DNA from: Rubrobacter aplysinae
GTDB lineage: Bacteria; Actinomycetota; Rubrobacteria; Rubrobacterales; Rubrobacteraceae
Reading direction: 5' to 3'
DNA: 64,000 nt
Assembly (NCBI RefSeq): GCF_001029505.1
Contig: NZ_LEKH01000001.1
Coordinates: 62,001 to 126,000 of the forward strand
In this document: positions 17,063 through 25,010 of the stretch, one piece after another
How positions within the stretch are numbered: position 1 is the first letter of the stretch
Layout: every line of letters begins with the position of its first letter
The notes under the pieces: generated by a model
The model's database searches: none
What the model saw: the letters and a program-made list of their open reading frames with translations, nothing else
Told to the model about the DNA's origin: nothing
Made by a program: the position numbers and the translations under genes

Positions 17063-18337
17063 TTGGCTGGATTCGACATCCGCGACATGATGAGCGACGT
17101 CGAGGAGGCGCCGGGCAAGGTCTGGTTCTGGGACCTCGAGAAGGCGGTCATAGACGCCGACCGCTGCATTCAGTGCGGCGTGTGCGTCGCGGCCTGCCCG
17201 ACCGACTCAATCGGCATCGGCGACGACGACCTGCCGGAGCTGGTAAAGATGTGCACCGGCTGCTCCCTGTGCTGGGACTTCTGCCCCCGTGGCGGCCTGC
17301 AGTACGAGGCGACCTGGAAGCTCTCCGCGAGCGACAAGAAGGGTAACGTTGCGGCGACCGCTGACATCAACGGACAGGCGTTTGGTGTTGGCGACGGTAA
17401 TGGAAGTGCGGAGGCCAGCGCGGCGCAGAGCCTGGGTCCGGTGCACGAGAGCCACACGGCCCGCGTGAACCCCATGATCGAGGGTGCCCAGGACGGCGGA
17501 TTCGTTAGCGCGCTCATCATCTCGCTACTGGAGAAGGACGAGATCGACGGCGCGCTGCTCGCGAAGGAGAGCGCGACCGAGCCGTGGAAGGGCGAGGCGT
17601 TCCTGGCGACCACGCCCGAGGAGGTCCGGGAGTGCGCCGGGAGCTTCTACAACCAGACGCTCGCGCTCGGACACGTGGACTTCAAGGACTACGATCTGCC
17701 GCCTAACCCGCGCGTCGCGGTCGTGGGGACGCCGTGCGAGATCGAGGGCATAAAGGCCATGCAGGCCCGGCCCTGGGTGTGGGGCTCCTCCAAGGTAGAG
17801 GCCATAACGCTCACTATAGCGCTCCTGTGCACCAAGAGCTTCAACTACGAGAAGTTGATGCTGGACGAGGTGCAGGAAAAGCGCGGCGTGAACCTGGACG
17901 ACGTTGGCCGGGTGGACATCATCCGGGGCAAGTTCATCGTCCAGGACCACGACGGCGAGACCATCTTCGAAGAGCCCATAAAGGACTTCCACGGCGCGGC
18001 CCTCAAGGGCTGCGACGAGTGCGCCGACTTCATGGGACATGCCGCCGACATCTCCGTGGGCTCCGTCGGGAGCGCCGACGGATACTCCAGCGTGCTGGTC
18101 CGTTCGGACGAGGGCAAGGTCGCCTTTGATGCCGTTCGCGACAAGCTTGAGCTGCGGGAACTTGACAAGCCCGAAGCATTGGATAAGCTGGACGGCTTGG
18201 ATAAGAAGACGGCGTTCAAGAGCCTGAAGCGCACCTTCGACCCCGATGCCCCGTTGTTCATAGACTTCGAGGACCATCTGGAGAACTACGAGGGCACCGA
18301 CCGGGCTCCCGTACACCACGACGCGGTGAGGTATTAG
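17063..18337 (+). CDS. FrhB-family F420H2 oxidoreductase with two 4Fe-4S ferredoxin motifs
   Basis: Protein of 424 residues. The N-terminus has two full 4Fe-4S motifs, Cys35-x2-Cys38-x2-Cys41-x3-Cys45 and Cys64-x2-Cys67-x2-Cys70-x3-Cys74, followed by a low-complexity linker (about 85-130) and an FrhB/FdhB-type domain that in relatives binds FAD and oxidises F420H2. Diagnostic segments are VVGTPCEIEGIKAM, LLCTKSFNYEKL and CDECADFMGHAADISVGS. The same module is the N-terminal half of archaeal F420-dependent sulfite reductase (Fsr) and occurs in FpoF. Here it is a separate gene directly after the siroheme reductase, so I infer that it passes electrons from F420H2 to that enzyme. The TTG start has only a distant AAAGG site; translational coupling may help. 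Confidence 0.88.
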   Translation: MAGFDIRDMMSDVEEAPGKVWFWDLEKAVIDADRCIQCGVCVAACPTDSIGIGDDDLPELVKMCTGCSLCWDFCPRGGLQYEATWKLSASDKKGNVAATADINGQAFGVGDGNGSAEASAAQSLGPVHESHTARVNPMIEGAQDGGFVSALIISLLEKDEIDGALLAKESATEPWKGEAFLATTPEEVRECAGSFYNQTLALGHVDFKDYDLPPNPRVAVVGTPCEIEGIKAMQARPWVWGSSKVEAITLTIALLCTKSFNYEKLMLDEVQEKRGVNLDDVGRVDIIRGKFIVQDHDGETIFEEPIKDFHGAALKGCDECADFMGHAADISVGSVGSADGYSSVLVRSDEGKVAFDAVRDKLELRELDKPEALDKLDGLDKKTAFKSLKRTFDPDAPLFIDFEDHLENYEGTDRAPVHHDAVRY

Positions 18338-18338
18338 C

Positions 18339-18701
18339 TTGGAAGACCTAAACAACCTGCGCAGCGAGCTCCGGATGCCCGAGGAGCCCGCAGAGCTGCG
18401 GACCCGGACCCGGAGCCTTATAGAGCAGTCGCCTTGCGAGGGCCGGAGCGTTATCAGGGACGGGGAGTTTCTCGCGGCCCCTCTGTGGGAGGAATGGTCC
18501 GAGGCGCTCACCGGGTGTGGCATGGACTACGACGACTTCGTCGAGGTCGCCCGGGGCTACGCCGACGAGGTGAGGCTCTGGGTCGTGGGCGAGCGGGTAT
18601 GGGAGCACTGCGCCTCCGGCCTGGCCGGACGCGCCGCCCGCCGGGTGCCCGGAGGCTGTGGCGAGCGGGCCGAGCTCGCGGGAGCGGGGGTGAGCCGATG
18701 A
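18339..18701 (+). CDS. Uncharacterised 120-residue protein of the sulfite-reductase operon
   Basis: I do not recognise this family. TTG 18339 begins one base after the FrhB-like stop, and the TGA overlaps the ATG of sat (ATGA), so it is tightly embedded in the operon. The protein is acidic and probably helical, with [19 protein letters not shown] near the N-terminus and [22 protein letters not shown] in the middle. Four cysteines (CEG, GCG, HCA, GCG contexts) are spread without a recognisable cluster motif. The C-terminal 25 residues are Gly/Ala/Arg-rich. Its position suggests an accessory for sulfate activation or for the reductase pair, but nothing in the sequence proves that. Confidence 0.7.
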   Translation: MEDLNNLRSELRMPEEPAELRTRTRSLIEQSPCEGRSVIRDGEFLAAPLWEEWSEALTGCGMDYDDFVEVARGYADEVRLWVVGERVWEHCASGLAGRAARRVPGGCGERAELAGAGVSR

Positions 18702-19903
18702 GCGCCGCCACGGAGTTCGCGACGATAGCGCCCCACGGCGGCGAGCTCGTCAACCGGCTCGCGCCGGAGAGTGAGCGGGCGGAGCGGCTGGAGAAGGCGA
18801 AGAGCCTGGTTAAGATCGAGCTCGGCCCCCGGCAGCTGTCGGACCTGGAGATGATCTCGACCGGTGTTTTCTCCCCGATTCGGGGCTTTATGACCAGCGC
18901 CGACTACTCTCCAGTGGTCGAGAACATGCGTCTGGCAAACGGGCTCGTATGGAGCCTGCCCATCACCCTCTCCGCGAGCGACGAGGAGATCTCCGGCGTT
19001 AGCGAGGGGGATGAGATCTCGCTCGCTGACGGCGACGGCCGCATCGTCGCCACGATGCTCGTCGAGGAGCTCTACTCCTACGACAAAAGGCGCGAGGCCC
19101 GCGAGGTGTACCGCACCGAGGACGAGGAGCATCCTGGTGTCGCGAACCTCTACGCGCAGGGGGATACCCTGATCGGAGGCGAGGTCACCCTCCTCGAACC
19201 GGAGCCGAACGCCCGCAACTTCCCCAAGTACTACTATGAGCCCGCCGAGCTGCGTCAGGCCTTCGCCGACAACGGTTGGAAGCGCGTCGTGGGCTTCCAG
19301 ACCCGCAACCCGGTCCACCGGGCGCACGAGTACATCCAGAAGAGCGCCCTGGAGATCGTGGACGGGCTGCTGCTCAACCCGCTCGTCGGCGAGACCAAGT
19401 CCGACGATATCTCCGCGCCGGTACGGATGCGCTCCTACGAGACGATCCTCGAGAAGTACTATCCCCAGGACCGCTCGATGCTCGCGGTGTTCCCGGCGGC
19501 GATGCGCTACGCCGGGCCGCGTGAGGCCGTGTTCCACGCCATGTGCCGCAAGAACTACGGCTGCACCCACTTCATTATCGGGCGCGATCACGCCGGGGTC
19601 GGCAGCTACTACGGCACCTACGACGCGCAGGAGATCTTCAAGCAGTTCTCCGAGGAGGATCTCGGCATCACGCCGCTCATGTACGAGCACGCCTTCTTCT
19701 GCCGCGCCTGCGGCCAGATGGGCACGACCAAGACCTGCCCACACGACGCCGAGGAGCACGTGTTCCTCTCGGGCACGAAGGTGCGCCAGATGCTCGCCTC
19801 CGGAGAGTACCCGCCGGCCGAGTTCTCGCGCCCGGAGGTCATAGAGGTCTTGATGGAGGGTATCCGGGACGAGGAGAAGACTGTCAAGCAGCCCCGCACC
19901 TGA
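18698..19903 (+). CDS. sat: Sulfate adenylyltransferase (ATP sulfurylase)
   Basis: Single-chain ATP sulfurylase of 401 residues making APS from sulfate and ATP. ATG 18698 overlaps the previous TGA; an open extension upstream is out of family. Active-site motifs [12 protein letters not shown] (about residues 206-217) and GRDHAGVG (about 295-302) are intact. A C-terminal CxxC...C pattern ([16 protein letters not shown]) is the zinc site seen in homodimeric bacterial and archaeal Sat enzymes. No fused APS kinase is present; cysC is the next gene, 66 bp downstream. This type differs from the CysDN heterodimer. Confidence 0.95.
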   Translation: MSAATEFATIAPHGGELVNRLAPESERAERLEKAKSLVKIELGPRQLSDLEMISTGVFSPIRGFMTSADYSPVVENMRLANGLVWSLPITLSASDEEISGVSEGDEISLADGDGRIVATMLVEELYSYDKRREAREVYRTEDEEHPGVANLYAQGDTLIGGEVTLLEPEPNARNFPKYYYEPAELRQAFADNGWKRVVGFQTRNPVHRAHEYIQKSALEIVDGLLLNPLVGETKSDDISAPVRMRSYETILEKYYPQDRSMLAVFPAAMRYAGPREAVFHAMCRKNYGCTHFIIGRDHAGVGSYYGTYDAQEIFKQFSEEDLGITPLMYEHAFFCRACGQMGTTKTCPHDAEEHVFLSGTKVRQMLASGEYPPAEFSRPEVIEVLMEGIRDEEKTVKQPRT

Positions 19904-19969
19904 ACTAAGACACACCTGAAGCTTCGTAACGCAAACAACGCAATGACCAGCGTAAAATTGGAGGGAATC

Positions 19970-20545
19970 ATGGACAACGGGAACTCGCTCAAGATAAAGA
20001 ACGGCTTCACGCTGTGGTTCACCGGGCTCTCGGGTGCCGGTAAGACCACCATCACGGATATAGTGGAGAAGCAGTTACGCCACGAGCAGGTGCCGATAGA
20101 GGTGCTCGACGGCGACGTGGTACGCACCAACCTCTCCAAGGGCCTCGGCTTCTCCCGGGAGGACCGCGACACCAACGTGCTGCGCATCGGGTTCGTGGCG
20201 GACCTGCTTACCCGCAACGGGGTCGGTGTGATCGTCAGCGCCATCTCGCCTTACAAGGAGGCCCGCGACGAGGTGCGGCGTAACGTCGGGGACTTCGTGG
20301 AGGTCTTCGTGGACGCGCCGGTCGAGGTCTGCGCCGACCGCGACGTGAAGGGTCTGTACGCCAAGGCTTACTCCGGCGAGATCCCGGAGTTCACCGGCGT
20401 CTCCGACCCCTACGAGGCCCCGGCCGCCCCCGAGCTCCACCTGCACACCGATCAGGAAGAGGCCGAGGAGAGCGCCCAGCGGGTCATCGAGAAGCTGGTG
20501 GAGCTCGACTATCTCGAGCGGGTACAAGAGACCAGCCGCGCGTGA
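19970..20545 (+). CDS. cysC: Adenylyl-sulfate kinase
   Basis: APS kinase of 191 residues that phosphorylates APS to PAPS. The P-loop GLSGAGKTT (about residues 20-28), LDGDVVRTNLSKGLGFS, and RDVKGLYAKA are family markers. The ATG at 19970 has GGAGGGAATC directly before it and is preferred over an in-frame ATG at 19943. The gene lies between sat and a TauE/SafE permease whose GTG overlaps this stop. Presence of cysC together with a CC-containing CysH leaves open whether APS or PAPS is the main substrate of reduction. Confidence 0.95.
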   Translation: MDNGNSLKIKNGFTLWFTGLSGAGKTTITDIVEKQLRHEQVPIEVLDGDVVRTNLSKGLGFSREDRDTNVLRIGFVADLLTRNGVGVIVSAISPYKEARDEVRRNVGDFVEVFVDAPVEVCADRDVKGLYAKAYSGEIPEFTGVSDPYEAPAAPELHLHTDQEEAEESAQRVIEKLVELDYLERVQETSRA

Positions 20546-21345
20546 TAGACCTGCTCCCGACCCTTTTCGGCCTGCTGGTCGGTTTTCTGGTGGGCCTCAC
20601 GGGGGTCGGGGGCGGAGCTCTTATGACCCCATTTCTGATAGCGGTCGTGGGCGTCTCCGCCCCGACGGCCATCGGGACGGATCTCGTATTCGCCACACTC
20701 ACCAAGATGGCCGGCTCGGTCCAGCACTACCGCCAGCGGTCGGTGAATCTGGAAGTCGCGTTATTCCTGGGTCTCGGGAGCATACCGGCGAGCCTTTTAG
20801 GGGTGGCGACGCTGGAGTGGATCAAGGGCTCTTTCGAGGATGCCGCGGTCAACTCCATCATGATCACCATAATAGGGCTGGTCCTGATCCTGGTCGGCGG
20901 CTCCCTGGTCTTCCGCATCTTCATGCCGGAGAGGTGGATGCGAAAGCGCCAGGACGTGTGGAGCGGCGAGGGCAAGATGAGCCGCCGCCGCCGTTACTAC
21001 ACCATCCTGTTCGGCGCGATGGGCGGCTATCTGGTCGGTCTGACCTCGGTCGGGGCCGGGAGCATCATGGCGATCATACTCCTGCTCTTGTACCCGCTGT
21101 CTCCGGCGGTCATAGTGGGCACGGACATCGTCCACGCCACTGTGCTCGCGCTGGTTACCGGCCTCGCCCACATAGCGAGCGGCAACGTCGCCTTCGGCCT
21201 CGCCGGCACCCTGCTCATCGGCAGCATCCCCGGCGTGCTCATCGGCAGCCGCGTCGCCCGCTACGTGCCCTCCAAGCCACTGCGCCTGATCCTGGCGGTT
21301 ATGGTAACCGTCGTCGGCTTCCAGCTGATCTTCGGCGGCCACTGA
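20542..21345 (+). CDS. TauE/SafE-family permease (candidate sulfate/sulfite carrier)
   Basis: Membrane protein of 267 residues with about eight hydrophobic segments in two repeats, each opening with a glycine-rich motif (VGLTGVGGGALMTPFLI and GLTSVGAGSIMAIIL). TauE/SafE (DUF81) members move sulfur oxyanions, organosulfonates or sulfoacetate, or simply relate to sulfur metabolism. A charged loop near residues 135-150 separates the halves. GTG 20542 overlaps the cysC stop, so this closes the sulfate operon and is likely its importer or a sulfite exporter; direction cannot be inferred. No CysPTWA-type ABC sulfate importer is in this window. Confidence 0.87.
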   Translation: MIDLLPTLFGLLVGFLVGLTGVGGGALMTPFLIAVVGVSAPTAIGTDLVFATLTKMAGSVQHYRQRSVNLEVALFLGLGSIPASLLGVATLEWIKGSFEDAAVNSIMITIIGLVLILVGGSLVFRIFMPERWMRKRQDVWSGEGKMSRRRRYYTILFGAMGGYLVGLTSVGAGSIMAIILLLLYPLSPAVIVGTDIVHATVLALVTGLAHIASGNVAFGLAGTLLIGSIPGVLIGSRVARYVPSKPLRLILAVMVTVVGFQLIFGGH

Positions 21346-21394
21346 GTCTTCCGGTAGGACACGGAGATGGCCCGTCGGGGTCCCGGACCGCCTA

Positions 21395-22462
21395 TTGAAA
21401 CCCACCTTGAACCTTACGGACGATTCGGCCTCTTTTCTCATAAGAAGCCGGGTGGCCCGGCTCGCGACCGCGGACGCCGCCGGTGAGCCGCACGCCGTGC
21501 CGGTCTGCTTCGCCTGCCCGCCGGGCGTGGAATCTCTCTACATCGCGCTGGACGAGAAGCCCAAGAAGGGCTCGGCCAGGGGGCTCAAGCGGGTGCGGAA
21601 CATCCTGGAAAACCCGCGCGTCGCCCTGATCGCCGACCGCTACGCCGAGGACTGGAGCCTCCTGGCCTACGTGATGCTGCGGGGCCGGGCCGACCTCGTT
21701 GAACCCGGCGCCGAGGAGCACGACGCCGCCGTACGCCTCCTGCGCGGCAAGTACCGCCAGTACGAGCGGATGCGCATCGAGAACGAGCCCGTGATCGCGA
21801 TCCGCCCCGAGCGCGCCGCCTCCTGGGGAGCCCTCTCCAAACCCGACGTCCCGGAGGGGCCCATGCTCGACGCGCTGTATGGACGGCGCTCGGTGCGGCG
21901 TTATCTGGAAAAGCCCGTGCCGCCGGAGACCCTGGACCGGGTGCTCGAAGCCGGACGGTGGGCTCCGTCGCCCCACGGTCGCCAGCCCTGGCGCTTCGCC
22001 GTGGTTACCGGGGAGGGCGCGAAGCGCCGCCTCGCGGACGAGATGGGGGAGTCCTGGCGGGAGAACCTGCGGATGGACGGCCAGAACGAGGGGACCGTCG
22101 AGAAGCGGCTCGAAGGCTCCCGGCACCGGCTATTCGACGCGCCAGCCCTCGTACTGCTGTGCCTGTACACGGGAGACCTGGACCGCTACCCGGACCCCGG
22201 GCGCGGCGCGCACGAGACGGAGATGGCCGTGCAGAGCCTCGGGGCCGCCGCCCAGAGCATGCTGCTCGCCGCCTACGCCGCCGGGCTGGACGGGGGCTGG
22301 ATGTGCGCCCCGCTCTTCTCCCCGGCCACGGTGCGCCGCGCTCTGGACCTGGATGAGACGCTCGAACCCCAGGCGCTCCTCACCCTCGGGTACGCCGCCG
22401 GAGACCCACCGAAACGCCGCTCCCGGCTGCCGCTAGATGAGCTGGTGGTGTACCGGGATTAG
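21395..22462 (+). CDS. Fusion of F420-type PPOX split barrel with an FbiB C-terminal-like FMN reductase
   Basis: Two-domain protein of 355 residues. Residues about 1-135 are a PPOX-fold domain of the Rv0121 type (LIRSRVARLATADAAGEPHAVPVCFA; WSLLAYVMLRGRADLV). Residues about 150-355 are a nitroreductase-type domain that follows the C-terminal half of mycobacterial FbiB: GRRSVRRYLEKPVP, APSPHGRQPWRF, a WRENLRMDG...EKRLEG segment, and LFDAPALVLL. In mycobacteria that domain reduces dehydro-F420-0 with FMNH2. Because the cofE gene here lacks it, this fusion is a good candidate for the missing reductase (inference). The TTG start has only a weak ribosome site; it lies 50 bp after the permease gene. 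Confidence 0.82.
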   Translation: MKPTLNLTDDSASFLIRSRVARLATADAAGEPHAVPVCFACPPGVESLYIALDEKPKKGSARGLKRVRNILENPRVALIADRYAEDWSLLAYVMLRGRADLVEPGAEEHDAAVRLLRGKYRQYERMRIENEPVIAIRPERAASWGALSKPDVPEGPMLDALYGRRSVRRYLEKPVPPETLDRVLEAGRWAPSPHGRQPWRFAVVTGEGAKRRLADEMGESWRENLRMDGQNEGTVEKRLEGSRHRLFDAPALVLLCLYTGDLDRYPDPGRGAHETEMAVQSLGAAAQSMLLAAYAAGLDGGWMCAPLFSPATVRRALDLDETLEPQALLTLGYAAGDPPKRRSRLPLDELVVYRD

Positions 22463-22510
22463 CCGGGTTAACATCCGGGTATCGCCTGCCGGCTTCCTGG
22501 AGGGCGCTTG

Positions 22511-22672
22511 ATGGTACTGATACTGGATCTCCTGCTCCTGGTGGCGGAGATCGCCGTGAACGTGGCGAAGCAGCGCCGGGACAACAGGCTGGCCCGCGAA
22601 GGGCGGGAGGAGTTCGTGGATAACGGCTCCTACCTCCACCGGCGCGAGGCCAGACGAGCCGGGCAGAGCTAG
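22511..22672 (+). CDS. Small hydrophobic-N-terminus protein (53 residues)
   Basis: A short open frame starting at ATG 22511 behind a strong GGAGGG with six-base spacing. The product begins with MVLILDLLLLVAEIAV, a single membrane-like helix, followed by a very basic, Arg-rich tail (KQRRDNRLAREGREEF...HRREARRAG). It follows the F420 fusion gene by 48 bp and its stop overlaps the terC stop by four bases on the opposite strand. No family is recognised. Good ribosome site and sensible membrane topology argue that it is real, but length makes this tentative. Confidence 0.45.
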   Translation: MVLILDLLLLVAEIAVNVAKQRRDNRLAREGREEFVDNGSYLHRREARRAGQS

Positions 22673-23598
22673 CCCGCTCCGCCTCTCCGGCGGGTCGCGA
22701 TCAAGGAGACGGCGATGGACGCCCCGACGGCGAGGGCGATAAACGGGAGGGAAGCGGCGATGGGGATGTGTAGCCCGAAGCCTTCGAGCAAGAATTTCGC
22801 GCCCACGAAGATCAGGACCGCGGCCAGCCCGTAGTGCAGGTAGGTAAAGCGGTCCACGGCGCCTTCTAGCAAGAAGTACAGGTGCCGCAGGCCCAGGATG
22901 GCGAAGACGTTCGAGGAGTAGACCACGAACGGCTCCTTCGTGATCGAGAGCACCGCCGGCACCGAGTCCACCGCGAACACTATGTCGCTGGACTCGACCA
23001 CCACGAGCACCGCGAGCAGCGGCGTCGCGTAGAGCTTATTCCCGTGGCGCGTCAGGAAGCTGCCGCCGTGGTAATCCTTGGTTACCGGCAGGAAGCGTCT
23101 CAGGAGCCTGAGGGCGCGGTTGTTCTGCGGGTCTTTCTCCCCGCCGGAGCCGCGGCGGAGCATTCTCAGGCCGGTGAAGACAAGAAATATCCCGAACACG
23201 AACACGAGCCAGCCGAACGCCGAGAGCAGCGAGGCGCCGGCGCCGACGAACACTGCCCGGGCTACGAGAGCCCCTATAACGCCCCAGAACAACACCCGAT
23301 AGCGGTACTCTTCGGGGACGGCGAAGCTGGTGAAGATCAGGGAGAAAACGAACACGTTGTCCACGGAGAGGCTCCACTCCACGAGGTAGCCCGTGAGGTA
23401 CTCTCCGGCCACCCCGGTCCCGGCCAGCGCCCACACGAAGCCTCCGAAAGCCAGAGCCACCGAGACCCAGAACGCCGTCGTCCACGTGGCCTCCCGGACA
23501 CCCACCTTGTGGGCCTTGCGGTGGAACACGAGCAGGTCTAGCGCCAGAAGCCCGAGCACCAGCCCGCCGAAGAAGATCCAGGCCCACAGAGGGAACAA
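22669..23598 (-). CDS. TerC-family integral membrane protein
   Basis: Membrane protein of 309 residues of the TerC/Alx family, with about eight helices. WSLSVDNVFVFSLIF and ESSDIVFAVDSVPAVLSIT carry the conserved acidic residues of the family, which has been tied to manganese export and metal-loading of exported proteins. The TTG start (LFPLWAWIFF) follows directly after the stop of the upstream gene with a one-base gap. Ribosome site is weak, so translation may be coupled. The role in tellurite resistance implied by the name is not supported for most members. Confidence 0.88.
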   Translation of the reverse strand: MFPLWAWIFFGGLVLGLLALDLLVFHRKAHKVGVREATWTTAFWVSVALAFGGFVWALAGTGVAGEYLTGYLVEWSLSVDNVFVFSLIFTSFAVPEEYRYRVLFWGVIGALVARAVFVGAGASLLSAFGWLVFVFGIFLVFTGLRMLRRGSGGEKDPQNNRALRLLRRFLPVTKDYHGGSFLTRHGNKLYATPLLAVLVVVESSDIVFAVDSVPAVLSITKEPFVVYSSNVFAILGLRHLYFLLEGAVDRFTYLHYGLAAVLIFVGAKFLLEGFGLHIPIAASLPFIALAVGASIAVSLIATRRRGGAG

Positions 23599-23599
23599 G

Positions 23600-24010
23600 C
23601 TAGCCGCCGAAAGAGGCGCTATACACGCCGTACATCAGGGCGAAGGTAAGCAGGGCTATGCACGTCGAGACCGCAAGCTGCGCCCAGGGGTTCAGCCTAC
23701 GGAAAGCTTTCGCAACCGGGGCAAAGACCTTTCTCAACCTCACCTCTAGCCGGTCCATGAGCCAGGCCGCGGGCCGGAACTCGCCCGCGATCATGCCAAG
23801 CCCCAGGACGACCGTACCCCAGCCCAGTATCGGCAGCCAGCCGAAGAACGCGCTCACGACCATCAGCGCGAGCCCGCCGATCACGTACAGGATGCGCGAG
23901 GGATGGAAACCCCGGACGCTCTGCTGGCGGCGGCGGTACCTGTCCTGGAAACGACGCCCCGGTCTGCTGGCCTCCAGAAGCCGCCACCCCGTCTTGACGC
24001 GACCGATCAC
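23600..24010 (-). CDS. PGPGW-like small membrane protein
   Basis: Protein of 136 residues with a basic N-terminus, two close hydrophobic segments around FGWLPILGWGTVVLGLGMI (resembling the PGPGW transmembrane family) and a third at the C-terminus (LAVSTCIALLTFALMYGVYS). The GTG start gives MIGRVKTGWRLLEASRPGRRF. It is followed by terC with a one-base gap and both are on the minus strand, suggesting a two-gene transcript. Function of the family is unknown; it is often found in actinobacteria. Confidence 0.7.
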   Translation of the reverse strand: MIGRVKTGWRLLEASRPGRRFQDRYRRRQQSVRGFHPSRILYVIGGLALMVVSAFFGWLPILGWGTVVLGLGMIAGEFRPAAWLMDRLEVRLRKVFAPVAKAFRRLNPWAQLAVSTCIALLTFALMYGVYSASFGG

Positions 24011-24198
24011 GTGCCCCGTCCTTTACGCCTCTGCCTCGTGTTTTCCGTATTTCACGACGATAAGTTACCACGATACGCCCCCGAGGTTGGTGGCCGTTTG
24101 GCGTCGGCGCGGGGGAGGAGCCAAACTCCCACGTCCAGGCTGTAAGATGGAGGCGGCAAACGTCGGAAACTTCAGAAACGTCGGGAAGGAGGGACGGA

Positions 24199-24999
24199 TT
24201 GAATAACGCGGGAGATCGGGCGGAGCCCGTCGCGCTGGTGACCGGGGCGGCGCGAGGCATCGGGCGCGAGACGGCGCGGGAGCTGGGCGCGCGGGGATAT
24301 GCGGTGGTCGCGAACGACCTCCACGAGCCCTCGGAGACGGTGGCCGAGCTACAGGAGTTGGGCGCGAGCGCCGTGGCGCTGGCCGCCGACGTGTCGGACG
24401 AGGAGGCCGTGCGCCACATGGCGGAGGAGGTTCGGGATCGCTTCGGCCGGCTGGACGTGCTGGTGAACAACGCCGGCCTGATGTTCATAGAGTCCGCCGA
24501 GGAGACGGAGCTCGCCGACTGGCGGCGGGTGATGGAGGTGAACCTCACCGGCCCTTTCGTTACCAGCCGGGAGTTTGGTCAGATGATGCTGGAGCGTGGC
24601 GCGGGGAGCATCGTGAACGTGAGCTCCGTCGCCGGGCTGCTCGGCGTATCCAACCGCGCCGCCTATAACGCCAGCAAGCATGGCCTCGTCGGGCTCACGC
24701 GCACCCTGGCGGCTGAGTGGGGAGGCCGCGGCGTGCGGGTAAACGCCGTCTGCCCCGGCTGGGTCAAGACCGGACGGGACGCCGGGGATCAGGCCGGCGG
24801 AGACTACGACGACGCCGACATCGAGGGCCGCACCCCGATGGGCCGCTTCGCCGAGCCGGGCGACATCGCCCGCGCCGCCGCCTTTCTGGCGGACCCCGCC
24901 CAGAGCGGCTTCGTCAACGGCCACACGCTCTCCGTGGACGGCGGCTGGGCCTCGGACGGCTCGTGGGAGAGCCTGAGGAGGTCCAAACAGAGCGGCTGA
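24199..24999 (+). CDS. Short-chain dehydrogenase/reductase
   Basis: Classical SDR of 266 residues using NAD(P)H. Cofactor motif TGAARGIG (residues 15-22), NNAG (about 90-93), catalytic Ser in VNVSSVAG, and YNASKHG with Tyr and Lys are intact. The C-terminal FVNGHTLSVDGGW is typical of 3-oxoacyl-ACP-reductase-like or glucose-dehydrogenase-like members. TTG start follows a strong GGAAGGAGGG. It is isolated: membrane genes diverge upstream and a PLP lyase converges downstream, so the substrate cannot be guessed. Confidence 0.88.
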   Translation: MNNAGDRAEPVALVTGAARGIGRETARELGARGYAVVANDLHEPSETVAELQELGASAVALAADVSDEEAVRHMAEEVRDRFGRLDVLVNNAGLMFIESAEETELADWRRVMEVNLTGPFVTSREFGQMMLERGAGSIVNVSSVAGLLGVSNRAAYNASKHGLVGLTRTLAAEWGGRGVRVNAVCPGWVKTGRDAGDQAGGDYDDADIEGRTPMGRFAEPGDIARAAAFLADPAQSGFVNGHTLSVDGGWASDGSWESLRRSKQSG

Positions 25000-25010
25000 G
25001 GCGCTCGCCG

